Source: Lachnospiraceae bacterium (lineage in GTDB: Bacteria; Bacillota; Clostridia; Lachnospirales; Lachnospiraceae). Taken from it: a stretch of DNA of 63,402 nt. Shown in pieces: positions 1 through 8,176 of the stretch. The notes under the pieces are model-generated. The model saw nothing but the letters and a program-made list of their open reading frames with translations. It ran no database searches and had not been told where the DNA came from. The position numbers were made by a program, and so were the translations under genes. Within the stretch, counting starts at the first letter, position 1. Each line of letters opens with the position of its first letter. The stretch is taken from NCBI GenBank assembly GCA_017558145.1, contig JAFYWF010000024.1:1-63402 (forward strand), read 5' to 3'.

Positions 1-366
1 AACTGCTTAACACTTTGTTCTGGTAGTTTAAATGCTAACCCAGATAACAATGTAGCAGAAATCGTTAAAAAATACGTTGATCGTATCGCATTCGCTCACA
101 TTCGTAACGTAAAACATTTTGAAAACGGTGACTTCTCCGAAGCAAGCCACAGAGATTGTGATGGAGATACTCGTATTCTTGATGTATTAAAAGCTTACCA
201 CGATGGTGGTTTCGAAGGATATATCCGTCCTGACCACGGTCGTCACCTTTGGGATGAAGGTCCTGGAAATGTACGTCCTGGTTATGGTCTCTATGACCGT
301 GCTCTTGGTATCATGTACATGTTAGGTGTATGGGATATGCTGGACAAACAGAAAGCTGAAAAATAG
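1..366 (+). CDS. uxuA: mannonate dehydratase, C-terminal part (5' end outside window)
   Basis: The reading frame is open from the first base and ends in TAG at 364-366, giving the last 121 residues. UxuA removes water from D-mannonate to give 2-keto-3-deoxygluconate in hexuronate breakdown. The tail reads like UxuA: residues near AFAHIRNVK, then RPDHGRHLWDEG, and the typical ending GLYDRALGIMYMLGVWDML. The conserved His-Ile-Arg and Asp-His-Gly segments line the metal-dependent active site in this family. The gene is convergent with mfd, and a pair of long hairpins lies between them. The identity is secure although only the end is visible. Confidence 0.93.
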   Translation, partial: NCLTLCSGSLNANPDNNVAEIVKKYVDRIAFAHIRNVKHFENGDFSEASHRDCDGDTRILDVLKAYHDGGFEGYIRPDHGRHLWDEGPGNVRPGYGLYDRALGIMYMLGVWDMLDKQKAEK

Positions 367-372
367 CAAAGT

Positions 373-503
373 AAATTAAGGAGGCAGATGTTATAGGTGC
401 CACGGTTTTATATATTATCTGATTGCTCGCGTCGCGGACGCTAACGCACTCAGATTAATATATAAAAACGCGTCACATTATAATCATCTGCCTCATTTAA
501 TTT
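373..503. repeat. 131-bp imperfect palindrome (long hairpin)
   Basis: The ends match each other as inverted copies: AAATTAAGGAGGCAGATG on the left against AAATTAAATGAGGCAGATG read from the other strand on the right. Pairing continues inward through TTTTATATATTA and TCTGA to a GC-rich tip near 425-450. It lies just after the uxuA stop and may end that transcript, but the U-tract is weak and the hairpin is much longer than an ordinary terminator. It could also be a small non-coding mobile or extragenic palindromic repeat. Confidence 0.6.
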
Positions 504-516
504 ATCAATGATATTT

Positions 517-623
517 AACTATTCAGAGCCCGGCGAATTCATAAGAAAACTATTCTTGGATGCAAGCATTCATCCTAGTTTTCTTATAAATTTATTCGAC
601 AAAAGCCGTAACGTTGAATAGTT
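517..623. repeat. 107-bp imperfect palindrome overlapping the mfd stop codon
   Basis: The outer arms are AACTATTC (517) and GAATAGTT (ending 623). An inner stem pairs AAGAAAACTA with TAGTTTTCTT and GGATG with CATCC around a short loop, with a 5-nt bulge on the left arm. The mfd stop codon (622-624) lies inside the right tip. Sequence is unlike the neighbouring 131-bp palindrome, but the architecture is the same. It may end mfd transcription on the minus strand. Confidence 0.55.
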
Positions 624-3600
624 ATGTCAACAAAATTTCTTTCATTTTAGCTAACAATTCTTCTGTCAAAGACAGAAGTTGTTCCGCATCTTTTTCTACC
701 AGGTCTAATTTTTTATAGCGATAGACAAAGTATGGATTGCCTTTCGCTACAAAGTTTAATTTTTTCGGAAAGGCTGCCAGTAATTGTGGAATCTTGGTAG
801 GATCTATATTCGCATCCGGTTTCATAAAGATCTGTATGCGTTCATTTTTTCCTTTAATTTCTGTTACATATATCTGATGAGCCTGTACACGAATGAGAGC
901 AATACGAAGGAGATTTTCTACACTTTTAGGCACTGCCCCAAATCGGTCTAATAGTTCTCCACGCATTTCTTCACTCTCTGCCAGATTCTCAATACCGGCA
1001 ATTCGTTTATAAATATCCAGCTTTTGGATTTCATTCATAATATAGGAAGGTGGAATAAATGCATCTACATCCAAATCTACTAAAGTATTAAAATCTTCCA
1101 TTGTGGTAGGGAGTCCTTTTAAATTCTTCACAGCCTCATTTAACATTTTACAGTATAAATCATAACCTACAGCTTCCATGTGACCATGTTGTTTTTTTCC
1201 AAGAAGATTTCCTGCACCACGAATTTCCAAATCTTTCATAGCAATTCTAAATCCACTTCCTAAATCAGTAAATTCACGAATAGCTTGAAGTCTTTTTTCT
1301 GCCACTTCTTTCAACACTTTATTTTTTTGATACATGAAAAATGCATATGCCACTCGGTTGCTTCGTCCTACTCGTCCTCTCAACTGATATAATTGAGATA
1401 AGCCCATTTGGTCTGAATCATGAATTATCATAGTATTAACATTAGATATATCCAAACCTGTTTCAATGATAGTAGTAGATACTAAAACATCAATTTCACC
1501 ATTCATGAAATCATACATAATTCGTTCTAATTCCTGCTCCTTCATTTGTCCATGAGCATAGGTTACATTAGCTTCCGGTACCAAATTTTGAATAAAGGAT
1601 GTCATATCACCAATGGTATTAACACGATTATAGACATAATATACCTGTCCCCCTCGCGTTAATTCTCTAACAATAGCTTCTCTTACCATTTCTTCATTGT
1701 ATTCACAAACATAGGTCTGAATTGGCAAACGTTCACTGGGTGCCTCTTCCAAAACACTCATATCACGAATCCCTATTAAACTCATATGGAGAGTTCTTGG
1801 AATTGGTGTAGCTGTTAAAGTCAGTACATCAACATCATCTTTCATATGCTTGATTTTTTCTTTGTGGGTTACTCCAAAACGTTGTTCTTCGTCTACTATC
1901 AAAAGCCCCAAATCTTTGAATTCCATATCCTTAGATAAAATTCTATGAGTACCAATAACAATATCTACCAATCCTTTTTTCAAATCAATGATGGTTTGTT
2001 TTTGACAAGACGAACTGCGAAAACGCGACATAAGATCAATCCGTATCGGAAACTCCTTCATTCTTTGCACAAAATTGTTATAGTGTTGTTGTGCAAGGAT
2101 TGTAGTGGGAACCAAAAAAGCTACCTGTTTCCCATCCTGAACAGCTTTAAAAGCTGCACGAATTGCTATCTCGGTCTTTCCATAACCCACATCACCACAA
2201 ATTAAGCGGTCCATAATACGGTTACTTTCCATATCTGCTTTGGTTTCTTCAATGGCTGCCAGTTGATCTTGTGTTTCCTCATAAACAAACATCTCTTCAA
2301 ACTCCTGCTGCCACACCGTATCTTTGCAAAAAGAAAATCCTTGCTTTTGTTGTCTAATGGCGTACAACTCTACTAATTCTTTTGCAACCTCATTGACTGC
2401 TCCTTTCACCTTAGCCTTGGTATTATTCCATTCCTTACTTCCCAGTTTATTTAATTTTGGTTTTTTTGCATCTGCTGAAGCATACTTTTGAATCAAATCT
2501 AATCCAGTAGCTAAGATATAAAGATTGCCTCCATCTCGATATTCTATTTTGATATAATCCTTGATTATTTTTTCTACTTCTACTTTTTCAATTCCACGAT
2601 AAATTCCTAAACCATGAGTTTCGTGGACTACATAATCCCCAATCTGTAATTGAGTAAAATCTTTTATTTTAGTTCCTTCGTACTTTGTCTTCTTTTTTGT
2701 TTTTTTCTTTCCATTGCCAAAGATATCACTTTCGGATATCACCACAAATTTTAATAATGGATATTCAAATCCACGCTTTAAAGATCCATAGTAGATAACC
2801 ACTTCTGAAGGTTGAACCATACGCATGGGATCTTCTGTATACACAGCTGATATTTCCTGCTCACGAATATCCATAGCTAGTCTTTTTGCCCTGGTTCTGG
2901 AAGGTGACATTACAATGACACGATATCCATTTTTCTTATAACGTTTCAAATCTTTTAGCAACAATTCAAAACTATGATTATAGGAAGCTACACTTTTGGC
3001 TGTAATAGAAAATCGATGAGATGTTTTTATCAGAAGATTTCTTTCTTCCATAAAGCCAATTTGTGCTATTGGATAATCGACCATCTTAGATACAATAGCC
3101 TCTTTCCCAAACAAAATATTTGCCTGTTTTTCCAGCACATAACCTTTTTCCAAACGATGACTCATACTTTCTCTAAATTCTGCTTCAATTCCTCCTGCAT
3201 GCTCTTGAAGTCGAATAGGTTCATCCAAAAAAAGTAAAGTTTTTTCTTTTTCAAACAAATCAAGAAAAGATCCTGTTTCTTCAAAAAAATAATTAATATA
3301 GCTTTCTAAATTTACACTCATTCCTAACTCCGTTACCTGCTCACATAACTGTTTTACATGAGTAAGTACACGGTGCGCTTCTTCTGTCAAAAATTCTTTT
3401 CGTAAAATATCACTCTGTTTTTTAGCATCTTCTTCAATTTTTAACAACCCTTTTTCCAATTGTTCTTCTTTGAGAATTAACTCTGTTGCCGGATATATAC
3501 GAATAGATTCTAAATTTTCAATAGAACGCTGACTTAAAATATCAAAACTACGAATAGATTCTACTTCATCTCCCCACAATTCTATTCGATATGGATTTTC

Positions 3601-4143
3601 CTGTGTCAAATCAAAAATGTCTAAAATTCCTCCACGAATAGAAAACTGACCTGGTGCTTCTACCTGATAAGTCTTTTCATATCCCATGGCTACTAATTTT
3701 TTTGCAAACTTCGTTTCTGAAATTTCTGCCCGTTTTTGTACATCAATTGTATTTTCCCTTAATACCTCTATTGGCATCATGGGTGCCATCAAAGCACCGA
3801 ATGTTGTAATTACCGTTACTGGTTTCTTTTCTAAAATTCGTTTTAAAACTTGAATTCTTTCTTTTACCAACTGATTCCCGTGAATATCTGCTTGGTAAAA
3901 AATCAAATCTTTTGCTGGATAAACAAGTACATTTCTATCATAAAACATATAATCTTCTGCTATTTCTTTAGCTCTCAAATCACTAAAGGTAACAATCACC
4001 TTGTTTTTAAAACGATCACCTAATCCGGCCATCATATGCACTTTTTGAGAATCCACACAACCAGTTAATGATATGATTTCTTTTTCTTTTAGCAGTAAAT
4101 CTTTCATTTGGAGAAATCCGGCCATTTCTCCTAAGGGCATCAT
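622..4143 (-). CDS. mfd: transcription-repair coupling factor Mfd
   Basis: Mfd pushes stalled RNA polymerase off DNA damage and recruits UvrA to the lesion. About 1,173 residues, the usual family size. Order: UvrB-like N-terminal module, an RNA-polymerase-interacting CarD-like domain (IGDYVVHETHGLGIYRG), then a RecG-like helicase with Walker A GDVGYGKTE, DEEQ box (IVDEEQRFGV) and helicase motif VI (QLRGRVGRS), and a C-terminal TRCF domain. Start is uncertain: a GTG at 4155 abuts the pth stop with AAGGTGG ahead of it, while ATGs at 4143 and 4140 follow a GGAAGG site. I chose 4143. It is downstream of pth in the same direction and probably cotranscribed, as in Bacillus. Confidence 0.97.
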   Translation of the reverse strand: MMPLGEMAGFLQMKDLLLKEKEIISLTGCVDSQKVHMMAGLGDRFKNKVIVTFSDLRAKEIAEDYMFYDRNVLVYPAKDLIFYQADIHGNQLVKERIQVLKRILEKKPVTVITTFGALMAPMMPIEVLRENTIDVQKRAEISETKFAKKLVAMGYEKTYQVEAPGQFSIRGGILDIFDLTQENPYRIELWGDEVESIRSFDILSQRSIENLESIRIYPATELILKEEQLEKGLLKIEEDAKKQSDILRKEFLTEEAHRVLTHVKQLCEQVTELGMSVNLESYINYFFEETGSFLDLFEKEKTLLFLDEPIRLQEHAGGIEAEFRESMSHRLEKGYVLEKQANILFGKEAIVSKMVDYPIAQIGFMEERNLLIKTSHRFSITAKSVASYNHSFELLLKDLKRYKKNGYRVIVMSPSRTRAKRLAMDIREQEISAVYTEDPMRMVQPSEVVIYYGSLKRGFEYPLLKFVVISESDIFGNGKKKTKKKTKYEGTKIKDFTQLQIGDYVVHETHGLGIYRGIEKVEVEKIIKDYIKIEYRDGGNLYILATGLDLIQKYASADAKKPKLNKLGSKEWNNTKAKVKGAVNEVAKELVELYAIRQQKQGFSFCKDTVWQQEFEEMFVYEETQDQLAAIEETKADMESNRIMDRLICGDVGYGKTEIAIRAAFKAVQDGKQVAFLVPTTILAQQHYNNFVQRMKEFPIRIDLMSRFRSSSCQKQTIIDLKKGLVDIVIGTHRILSKDMEFKDLGLLIVDEEQRFGVTHKEKIKHMKDDVDVLTLTATPIPRTLHMSLIGIRDMSVLEEAPSERLPIQTYVCEYNEEMVREAIVRELTRGGQVYYVYNRVNTIGDMTSFIQNLVPEANVTYAHGQMKEQELERIMYDFMNGEIDVLVSTTIIETGLDISNVNTMIIHDSDQMGLSQLYQLRGRVGRSNRVAYAFFMYQKNKVLKEVAEKRLQAIREFTDLGSGFRIAMKDLEIRGAGNLLGKKQHGHMEAVGYDLYCKMLNEAVKNLKGLPTTMEDFNTLVDLDVDAFIPPSYIMNEIQKLDIYKRIAGIENLAESEEMRGELLDRFGAVPKSVENLLRIALIRVQAHQIYVTEIKGKNERIQIFMKPDANIDPTKIPQLLAAFPKKLNFVAKGNPYFVYRYKKLDLVEKDAEQLLSLTEELLAKMKEILLT

Positions 4144-4155
4144 AATTCCTTCCAC

Positions 4156-4737
4156 TTATTCCACCTTTTTTGCCTTCTTATTATATAAATTCATAGCTTC
4201 GCCAATTTCATCTATTAAAATTAATTCTATTGCTTTTTCTGCAAGTATAGCACTTTCATCCATAATTTTTCGTTCTTCCTTGGTAAAATGACCCAAAACA
4301 TAATCTGCAAGATCATATCCTTTTGGTTTTTCCCCTACCCCCATTTTAATCCTTGGAAAAACATCCGTTCCTAAATGGGCAATAATACTTTTAATGCCGT
4401 TATGGCCACCAGCACTTCCCTTTTTACGAATACGAAGCTGTCCCACATCTAAACTAATATCATCATAAATAACAATCAACTCTGTTTCTTCATCTACCTT
4501 ATAGTAATCCACCAGCTCTCGAACACTTTCACCACTTAGGTTCATATAAGTCTGGGGTTTTGCTAAAATTACTTTTTGACCATTAATAATGCCTTTACCT
4601 ACTAATGCTTTATGTTTTTTCTCTAATACAGATATAGAATTGCTTTCTGCTAATTTATCTATGACATCAAACCCTATATTATGTCTTGTATTCTGATATT
4701 CTTTCGTTGGATTTCCTAACCCTACAATAATATACAT
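4156..4737 (-). CDS. pth: peptidyl-tRNA hydrolase
   Basis: Cleaves the ester bond of peptidyl-tRNAs released early from ribosomes so the tRNA can be reused. 193 residues, normal length. The N-terminus shows GLGNPTKEYQNTRHNIGF with the catalytic His and substrate-binding Asn and Tyr, followed by KPQTYMNLSGESV, the catalytic Asp in VIYDDISLDVGQLR, and SAGGHNGI. The ATG at 4737 follows a GGAAGG ribosome binding site. The mfd gene begins at or just past its stop, so the two are probably translationally linked. Confidence 0.97.
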   Translation of the reverse strand: MYIIVGLGNPTKEYQNTRHNIGFDVIDKLAESNSISVLEKKHKALVGKGIINGQKVILAKPQTYMNLSGESVRELVDYYKVDEETELIVIYDDISLDVGQLRIRKKGSAGGHNGIKSIIAHLGTDVFPRIKMGVGEKPKGYDLADYVLGHFTKEERKIMDESAILAEKAIELILIDEIGEAMNLYNKKAKKVE

Positions 4738-4835
4738 ATATGATAACCTTCCTTATATAATCTTTTACTTTCTTATCCTACTTATAGTACAAGAATTTCA
4801 TTTCATTGTATCATTGATATTCTACAGAAACAATC

Positions 4836-4865
4836 AAAAAAGCTGCCTTTTTTAGGCAGCCTTTT
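4836..4865 (-). terminator. terminator after spoVG
   Basis: On the minus strand a GGCTGCC / GGCAGC stem with an A-rich loop is followed by six T. It lies directly after the spoVG stop, so spoVG appears to be monocistronic and separate from pth. Confidence 0.8.
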
Positions 4866-4873
4866 CCATCAAT

Positions 4874-5137
4874 TTATTCTTCTTCTAATGATTGACTATA
4901 TCTCTCCAAAATGATTGACTGGATAGTTTCTCTTGTAGCAGAGTTAATCGGATGAGCAATATCTCTAAACTCTCCATCTGCAGATTTTTTGCTTGGCATT
5001 GCAATAAATAATCCTTTATCCCCTTCAATAACCTTAATATCATGTACTACAAATTCATTATCTAAGGTGATAGAAACAACAGCTTTTAGTTTTCCCTCTT
5101 TGGCAATCTTACGTACCCATACATCGGTAATTGTCAT
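4874..5137 (-). CDS. spoVG: SpoVG family regulator (septation protein)
   Basis: Small RNA/DNA-binding regulator that affects asymmetric septation during sporulation and virulence or wall genes in other Firmicutes. 87 residues, starting [11 protein letters not shown] and containing IALPS-like [21 protein letters not shown], the hallmark of the family. The AGGAGGT site lies nine bases before the ATG at 5137. The gene is divergent from murC, with its own promoter at 5251-5279 and terminator at 4836-4865. The promoter overlaps a 33-bp palindrome. Confidence 0.96.
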   Translation of the reverse strand: MTITDVWVRKIAKEGKLKAVVSITLDNEFVVHDIKVIEGDKGLFIAMPSKKSADGEFRDIAHPINSATRETIQSIILERYSQSLEEE

Positions 5138-5250
5138 GATACATACCTCCTAATTCTTACTTTTATTCCACTCAATAACTTCACTCACTTGATGTTTCAT
5201 TTGCAACTTTACAAACAAAACATATTTGCCACAAACAAAATACGTTTTTT

Positions 5251-5279
5251 AGTATATCATACTCTTATTGTTTTGTGAA
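5251..5279 (-). promoter_or_regulatory. putative spoVG promoter
   Basis: On the minus strand: -35 TTCACA (5274-5279), 17-bp spacer, -10 TATACT (5251-5256). The predicted transcript would have a leader of about 110 nt. In Bacillus spoVG is driven by sigma-H; here the boxes look like the housekeeping type. Two copies of ACAAACAAAA (5211 and 5231) lie in the leader. Confidence 0.55.
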
Positions 5280-5298
5280 CCTAATTCACAAAACAATA
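5266..5298. promoter_or_regulatory. 33-bp perfect palindrome over the spoVG -35 box (operator candidate)
   Basis: Two 14-bp arms, TATTGTTTTGTGAA and TTCACAAAACAATA, match perfectly around a 5-bp spacer (CCTAA). The right-hand part of the left arm contains the -35 box of spoVG. Half-sites TTGTGAA/TTCACAA look like those bound by Rex, but known Rex sites have a 4-bp spacer. Could also be bound by another dimeric regulator. Confidence 0.5.
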
Positions 5299-5357
5299 TG
5301 TTAATATTTTTAGTAAAATAATCACTTTTTTTTGTAATTTTGACAACGAAAATCTCT

Positions 5358-5385
5358 TTGTTTTTTTCATTACAGGAAGTATAAT
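5358..5385 (+). promoter_or_regulatory. putative murC promoter
   Basis: -35 TTGTTT (5358-5363), 16-bp spacer, -10 TATAAT (5380-5385). Leader of about 50 nt before the murC ATG at 5442, which has an AGAGG ribosome binding site. Confidence 0.45.
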
Positions 5386-5441
5386 AATGTTAACAATCAT
5401 TTTGTATAAAATATTAATCAATCTAATTTAGAGGTACTTAT

Positions 5442-6821
5442 ATGTTTGAACTTGATTTTAAAAAACCTATACATGTATATTTTGTCGGAATTGGCGGCAT
5501 CAGCATGAGCGGCTTAGCTGAAATTTTATTATCAGAAGGATTTCAAATTTCCGGCTCTGACATGAAAGAATCTCCTTTGACAGATAAATTATCATCTTTA
5601 GGAGCTAACATTTACTATGGACAAACTACTTCACATATTAATGAAAGTGTTGATTTAGTAGTATTTACTGCTGCTATTCACGAAGATAATCCAGAGTATA
5701 TTCGTATGAAGGAATTAGGGCTTCCCAGTCTTACACGAGCAGAACTTCTAGGTCAATTAATGCGTAATTACAAACTTCCTATTGCCATTAGCGGTACTCA
5801 CGGAAAAACAACCACAACTTCTATGGTAGCTGAAGTTTTATTGGCCTCTGATACCGACCCTACACTTTCTATCGGCGGTATTTTAAAATCTATTGATGGA
5901 AATATTCGTATTGGAAAATCTCCATATTTTGTTACAGAAGCTTGTGAATATACAAACAGCTTTTTAAGTTTTTTTCCTAAAATCAGTATCATTTTAAATG
6001 TGGAAGAAGATCATATGGACTTTTTTAAAGATATTCATGAAATTGTAGATTCTTTCCATAAATTTGCTTCTCTACTTCCTACAGATGGTACATTAATTAT
6101 AAACGACGAAATAGAACATAAAGAAGCTATCGTAAAGAATTTAAATTGCCGTATTCTGCGTTATGGTTTTACACCTGACTGTGACTACTATGCCAGCGAT
6201 ATTTCTTATAATGAAAAAGGCTATGGAACATACAATTTAGTTCGAAAAAATGGAACCACAATTAAAGTAGAACTGGGAGTTCCCGGACGTCATAATATTT
6301 CCAATTCCTTAGCAGTTTTTGCATTAGCTGATATTTTGGAACTAAATGAAGAAAATACGATTGGTGCATTAAAGTCTTTTATTGGAACCAAACGACGTTT
6401 TGAATATAAAGGTCAATTAGGTGGCATCACCATTATTGATGACTATGCTCATCATCCAACAGAAATTACAGCCACCTTAACTGCAGCTAAAAATTTCCCA
6501 CACAAAAGATTGTGCTGTATCTTCCAGCCTCATACTTATACCAGAACAAAGGCTTTCTTAAAAGATTTTGCCAATTCTCTATTATTGGCAGATAAAATCA
6601 TTCTTGCTCCTATTTACGCTGCAAGAGAAACTGACACTCTAGGAATTAGTTCTGTTACTTTAAAAGAGGAGATTGAGAAATTAGGTAAGGAATGCCTTCA
6701 TTTTGATACCTTTGATGAAATTGAAAATTATTTATTAGAAAATTCTATCAACGGTGACCTGTTGATAACTATGGGGGCCGGAGATATTGTTAAAGTAGGC
6801 GAAAACTTACTTGGAATTTAG
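5442..6821 (+). CDS. murC: UDP-N-acetylmuramate--L-alanine ligase
   Basis: Adds the first amino acid, L-alanine, to UDP-MurNAc in the cytoplasmic phase of peptidoglycan synthesis, using ATP. 459 residues. The N-terminal Rossmann domain has GIGGISMSGLAEILL; the central domain has the P-loop SGTHGKTTTTSMV near residue 118 and the Mur-ligase segment EACEY; the C-terminal domain has DDYAHHPTEI and FQPHTYTRT. It is divergent from spoVG and separated from the next gene by a hairpin and a second terminator-like stem, so it is likely a single-gene transcript. Confidence 0.97.
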   Translation: MFELDFKKPIHVYFVGIGGISMSGLAEILLSEGFQISGSDMKESPLTDKLSSLGANIYYGQTTSHINESVDLVVFTAAIHEDNPEYIRMKELGLPSLTRAELLGQLMRNYKLPIAISGTHGKTTTTSMVAEVLLASDTDPTLSIGGILKSIDGNIRIGKSPYFVTEACEYTNSFLSFFPKISIILNVEEDHMDFFKDIHEIVDSFHKFASLLPTDGTLIINDEIEHKEAIVKNLNCRILRYGFTPDCDYYASDISYNEKGYGTYNLVRKNGTTIKVELGVPGRHNISNSLAVFALADILELNEENTIGALKSFIGTKRRFEYKGQLGGITIIDDYAHHPTEITATLTAAKNFPHKRLCCIFQPHTYTRTKAFLKDFANSLLLADKIILAPIYAARETDTLGISSVTLKEEIEKLGKECLHFDTFDEIENYLLENSINGDLLITMGAGDIVKVGENLLGI

Positions 6822-6967
6822 TTATCCACATTATCCACAGTTTTTATGTGGTTTTCTACATAAAACAACTGTGGATATTTTATGTTAATTTGTAATTATC
6901 AAATATTTATTTTAAGCCTTTTGGCAATGTTTTCTATTTTTTATCCACAGTTTCCACACTTTCCACA
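6822..6967 (+). promoter_or_regulatory. DnaA-box cluster upstream of the primosome operon
   Basis: Three perfect TTATCCACA boxes lie on the plus strand at 6822-6830, 6831-6839 and 6941-6949, the first two in tandem. A reverse box TGTGGATAT (8 of 9) is at 6870-6878, and two weaker boxes (7 of 9) are at 6950-6958 and 6959-6967. All fall in the 250-bp gap between murC and the replication genes. This could be a DnaA-controlled promoter region or a DnaA-titration site; nothing shows it to be oriC. Confidence 0.65.
6832..6882 (+). terminator. hairpin after murC built from two DnaA boxes
   Basis: TATCCACAGTT (6832-6842) pairs with AACTGTGGATA (6867-6877), and TTTATGT pairs with ACATAAA inside it. 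A short T-rich stretch follows. It probably ends murC transcription, while its arms are also inverted DnaA boxes. Confidence 0.5.
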
Positions 6968-6974
6968 ATCCGTC

Positions 6975-7009
6975 GAAACCCTTTGAATTCAAGGCTTTAG
7001 GGGTTTTTT
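6975..7009 (+). terminator. terminator-like stem before the primosome operon
   Basis: AACCC and GGGTT arms enclose an inner self-complementary segment (CTTTGAATTCAAGG), followed by six T. It lies 30 bp upstream of the -10 box of the next operon. Confidence 0.5.
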
Positions 7010-7033
7010 AGTGTTTCATTTTTATATTTTCTA

Positions 7034-7042
7034 TGCTATAAT
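7034..7042 (+). promoter_or_regulatory. extended -10 promoter of the primosome operon
   Basis: TGCTATAAT is an extended -10 element (TG, one base, TATAAT at 7037-7042). No good -35 box is seen at the right distance, as is common for extended -10 promoters. It lies 70 bp downstream of the last DnaA box. Confidence 0.5.
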
Positions 7043-7074
7043 TTGAAAACTATTTGAGGTGGGGTGTTGTTTAC

Positions 7075-8163
7075 ATGAGTCAATTTAAAATACATAATCA
7101 TCAAAATAAAGAATATACCTTGATTTCTAATTCTTTTGTAGACCGCTTTCTTGCAGAAGCTAACGATGTACAAATTAAGGTATATTTATATTTGTTACGT
7201 CATGCAAATGATTGTGATGAATGTAGCATCGCTTCCATGGCTGACTTTTTTAATTACTCTGAAAAGGATATCCTTCGTGCCCTTTCTTATTGGGAAAAAA
7301 AGGATATTTTACAATTAGCATTTAATGAAAATGGAGAATTAAACAGTTTATGCTTTTCTACTCCAAAATCTTGTAATTCCCAAACTCCTATCGTTAAACC
7401 GATTGAAGCGAAATCTGAATCTCAAGGTTTTGTAAAAACAGTAACTTATTTACCAGGTTCTGTCTCTTTAACAAAACCTGATTATACTTTAGATCAGTTA
7501 GCAGCTTTTAAAGCGAAAGAATCTACTTCCGAAATAATGTTTATCGCTGAATCCTATTTAGGAAGAACCTTAACAGCAAATGATGTTCGTTCTCTCCTTT
7601 TTATTTCTGATGAATTACATTTTTCCTTTGATTTATTGGATTATTTATTGCAATACTGCATTGATCGTGGTAAAAAAGATTTTCGCTACATAGAAAAGGT
7701 GGCTATTAGCTGGGCACAGGCAAATGTAACCACCATAGAACAGGCTCAAAACCATAGTAGTAAATATGACAAAGATACTTATATGGTAATGAATGCATTG
7801 GGAAAAAACAATCAACCAACCCCCAAAGAAGCTGAGTTTATTCGACGTTGGTATCAGGTTTATGGCTTTACATCTGATGTTATTTTAGAAGCTTGTGAAC
7901 GAACTGTTTTAGCTACTGATAAACATCGATTCGAGTACGCAGATAAAATTTTAAAAAATTGGAAAGCTTTAGGCATTCATCACAAAAATGATATCTCTAA
8001 AGCTGATGCAGCATTTGAAGCCACCAAAAAGAAAGTCGGTTCTAATGGCTCCACTCCTACCTCCGGTGGTTCTACTGCCAATGGAATTAAAAATAAATTC
8101 AATCAATTTGAACAAAATGATTATGATTTCGAAGCTTTAGAGAAAGAATTATTAAGTAATTAA
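7075..8163 (+). CDS. DnaD/DnaB-like replication initiation protein with two DnaD domains
   Basis: Primosome component expected to help load the replicative helicase at origins and restarted forks. The ATG at 7075 follows a GGTGGGG purine stretch; an upstream TTG at 7054 is possible but would bury that site. 362 residues: an N-terminal winged-helix-like region (about 25-95), a first DnaD domain ending in YIEKVAISW, and a second ending in YADKILKNW. Both carry the YxxxIxxxW-type signature of the DnaB_2/DnaD domain. The C-terminal 50 residues are Gly/Ser/Asn-rich and probably flexible. The helicase loader gene follows 13 bp later. Confidence 0.88.
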   Translation: MSQFKIHNHQNKEYTLISNSFVDRFLAEANDVQIKVYLYLLRHANDCDECSIASMADFFNYSEKDILRALSYWEKKDILQLAFNENGELNSLCFSTPKSCNSQTPIVKPIEAKSESQGFVKTVTYLPGSVSLTKPDYTLDQLAAFKAKESTSEIMFIAESYLGRTLTANDVRSLLFISDELHFSFDLLDYLLQYCIDRGKKDFRYIEKVAISWAQANVTTIEQAQNHSSKYDKDTYMVMNALGKNNQPTPKEAEFIRRWYQVYGFTSDVILEACERTVLATDKHRFEYADKILKNWKALGIHHKNDISKADAAFEATKKKVGSNGSTPTSGGSTANGIKNKFNQFEQNDYDFEALEKELLSN

Positions 8164-8176
8164 AGGAGGCCTTTTT

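Noticed and set aside
5266..5298. CRP/FNR site in the spoVG upstream region
   Set aside because: TGTGA and TCACA are present, but with seven bases between them instead of six, and FNR half-sites (TTGAT) are absent.
5340..5385. TTGACA at 5340-5345 as the -35 of the murC promoter
   Set aside because: It is 34 bp from the TATAAT at 5380-5385, far outside the usual 16-18 bp.
6822..7042. The DnaA-box cluster as the chromosomal origin oriC
   Set aside because: No dnaA, dnaN or rpmH genes adjoin it, and a cluster of boxes also fits a DnaA-regulated promoter or titration site. Whole-genome skew would be needed.
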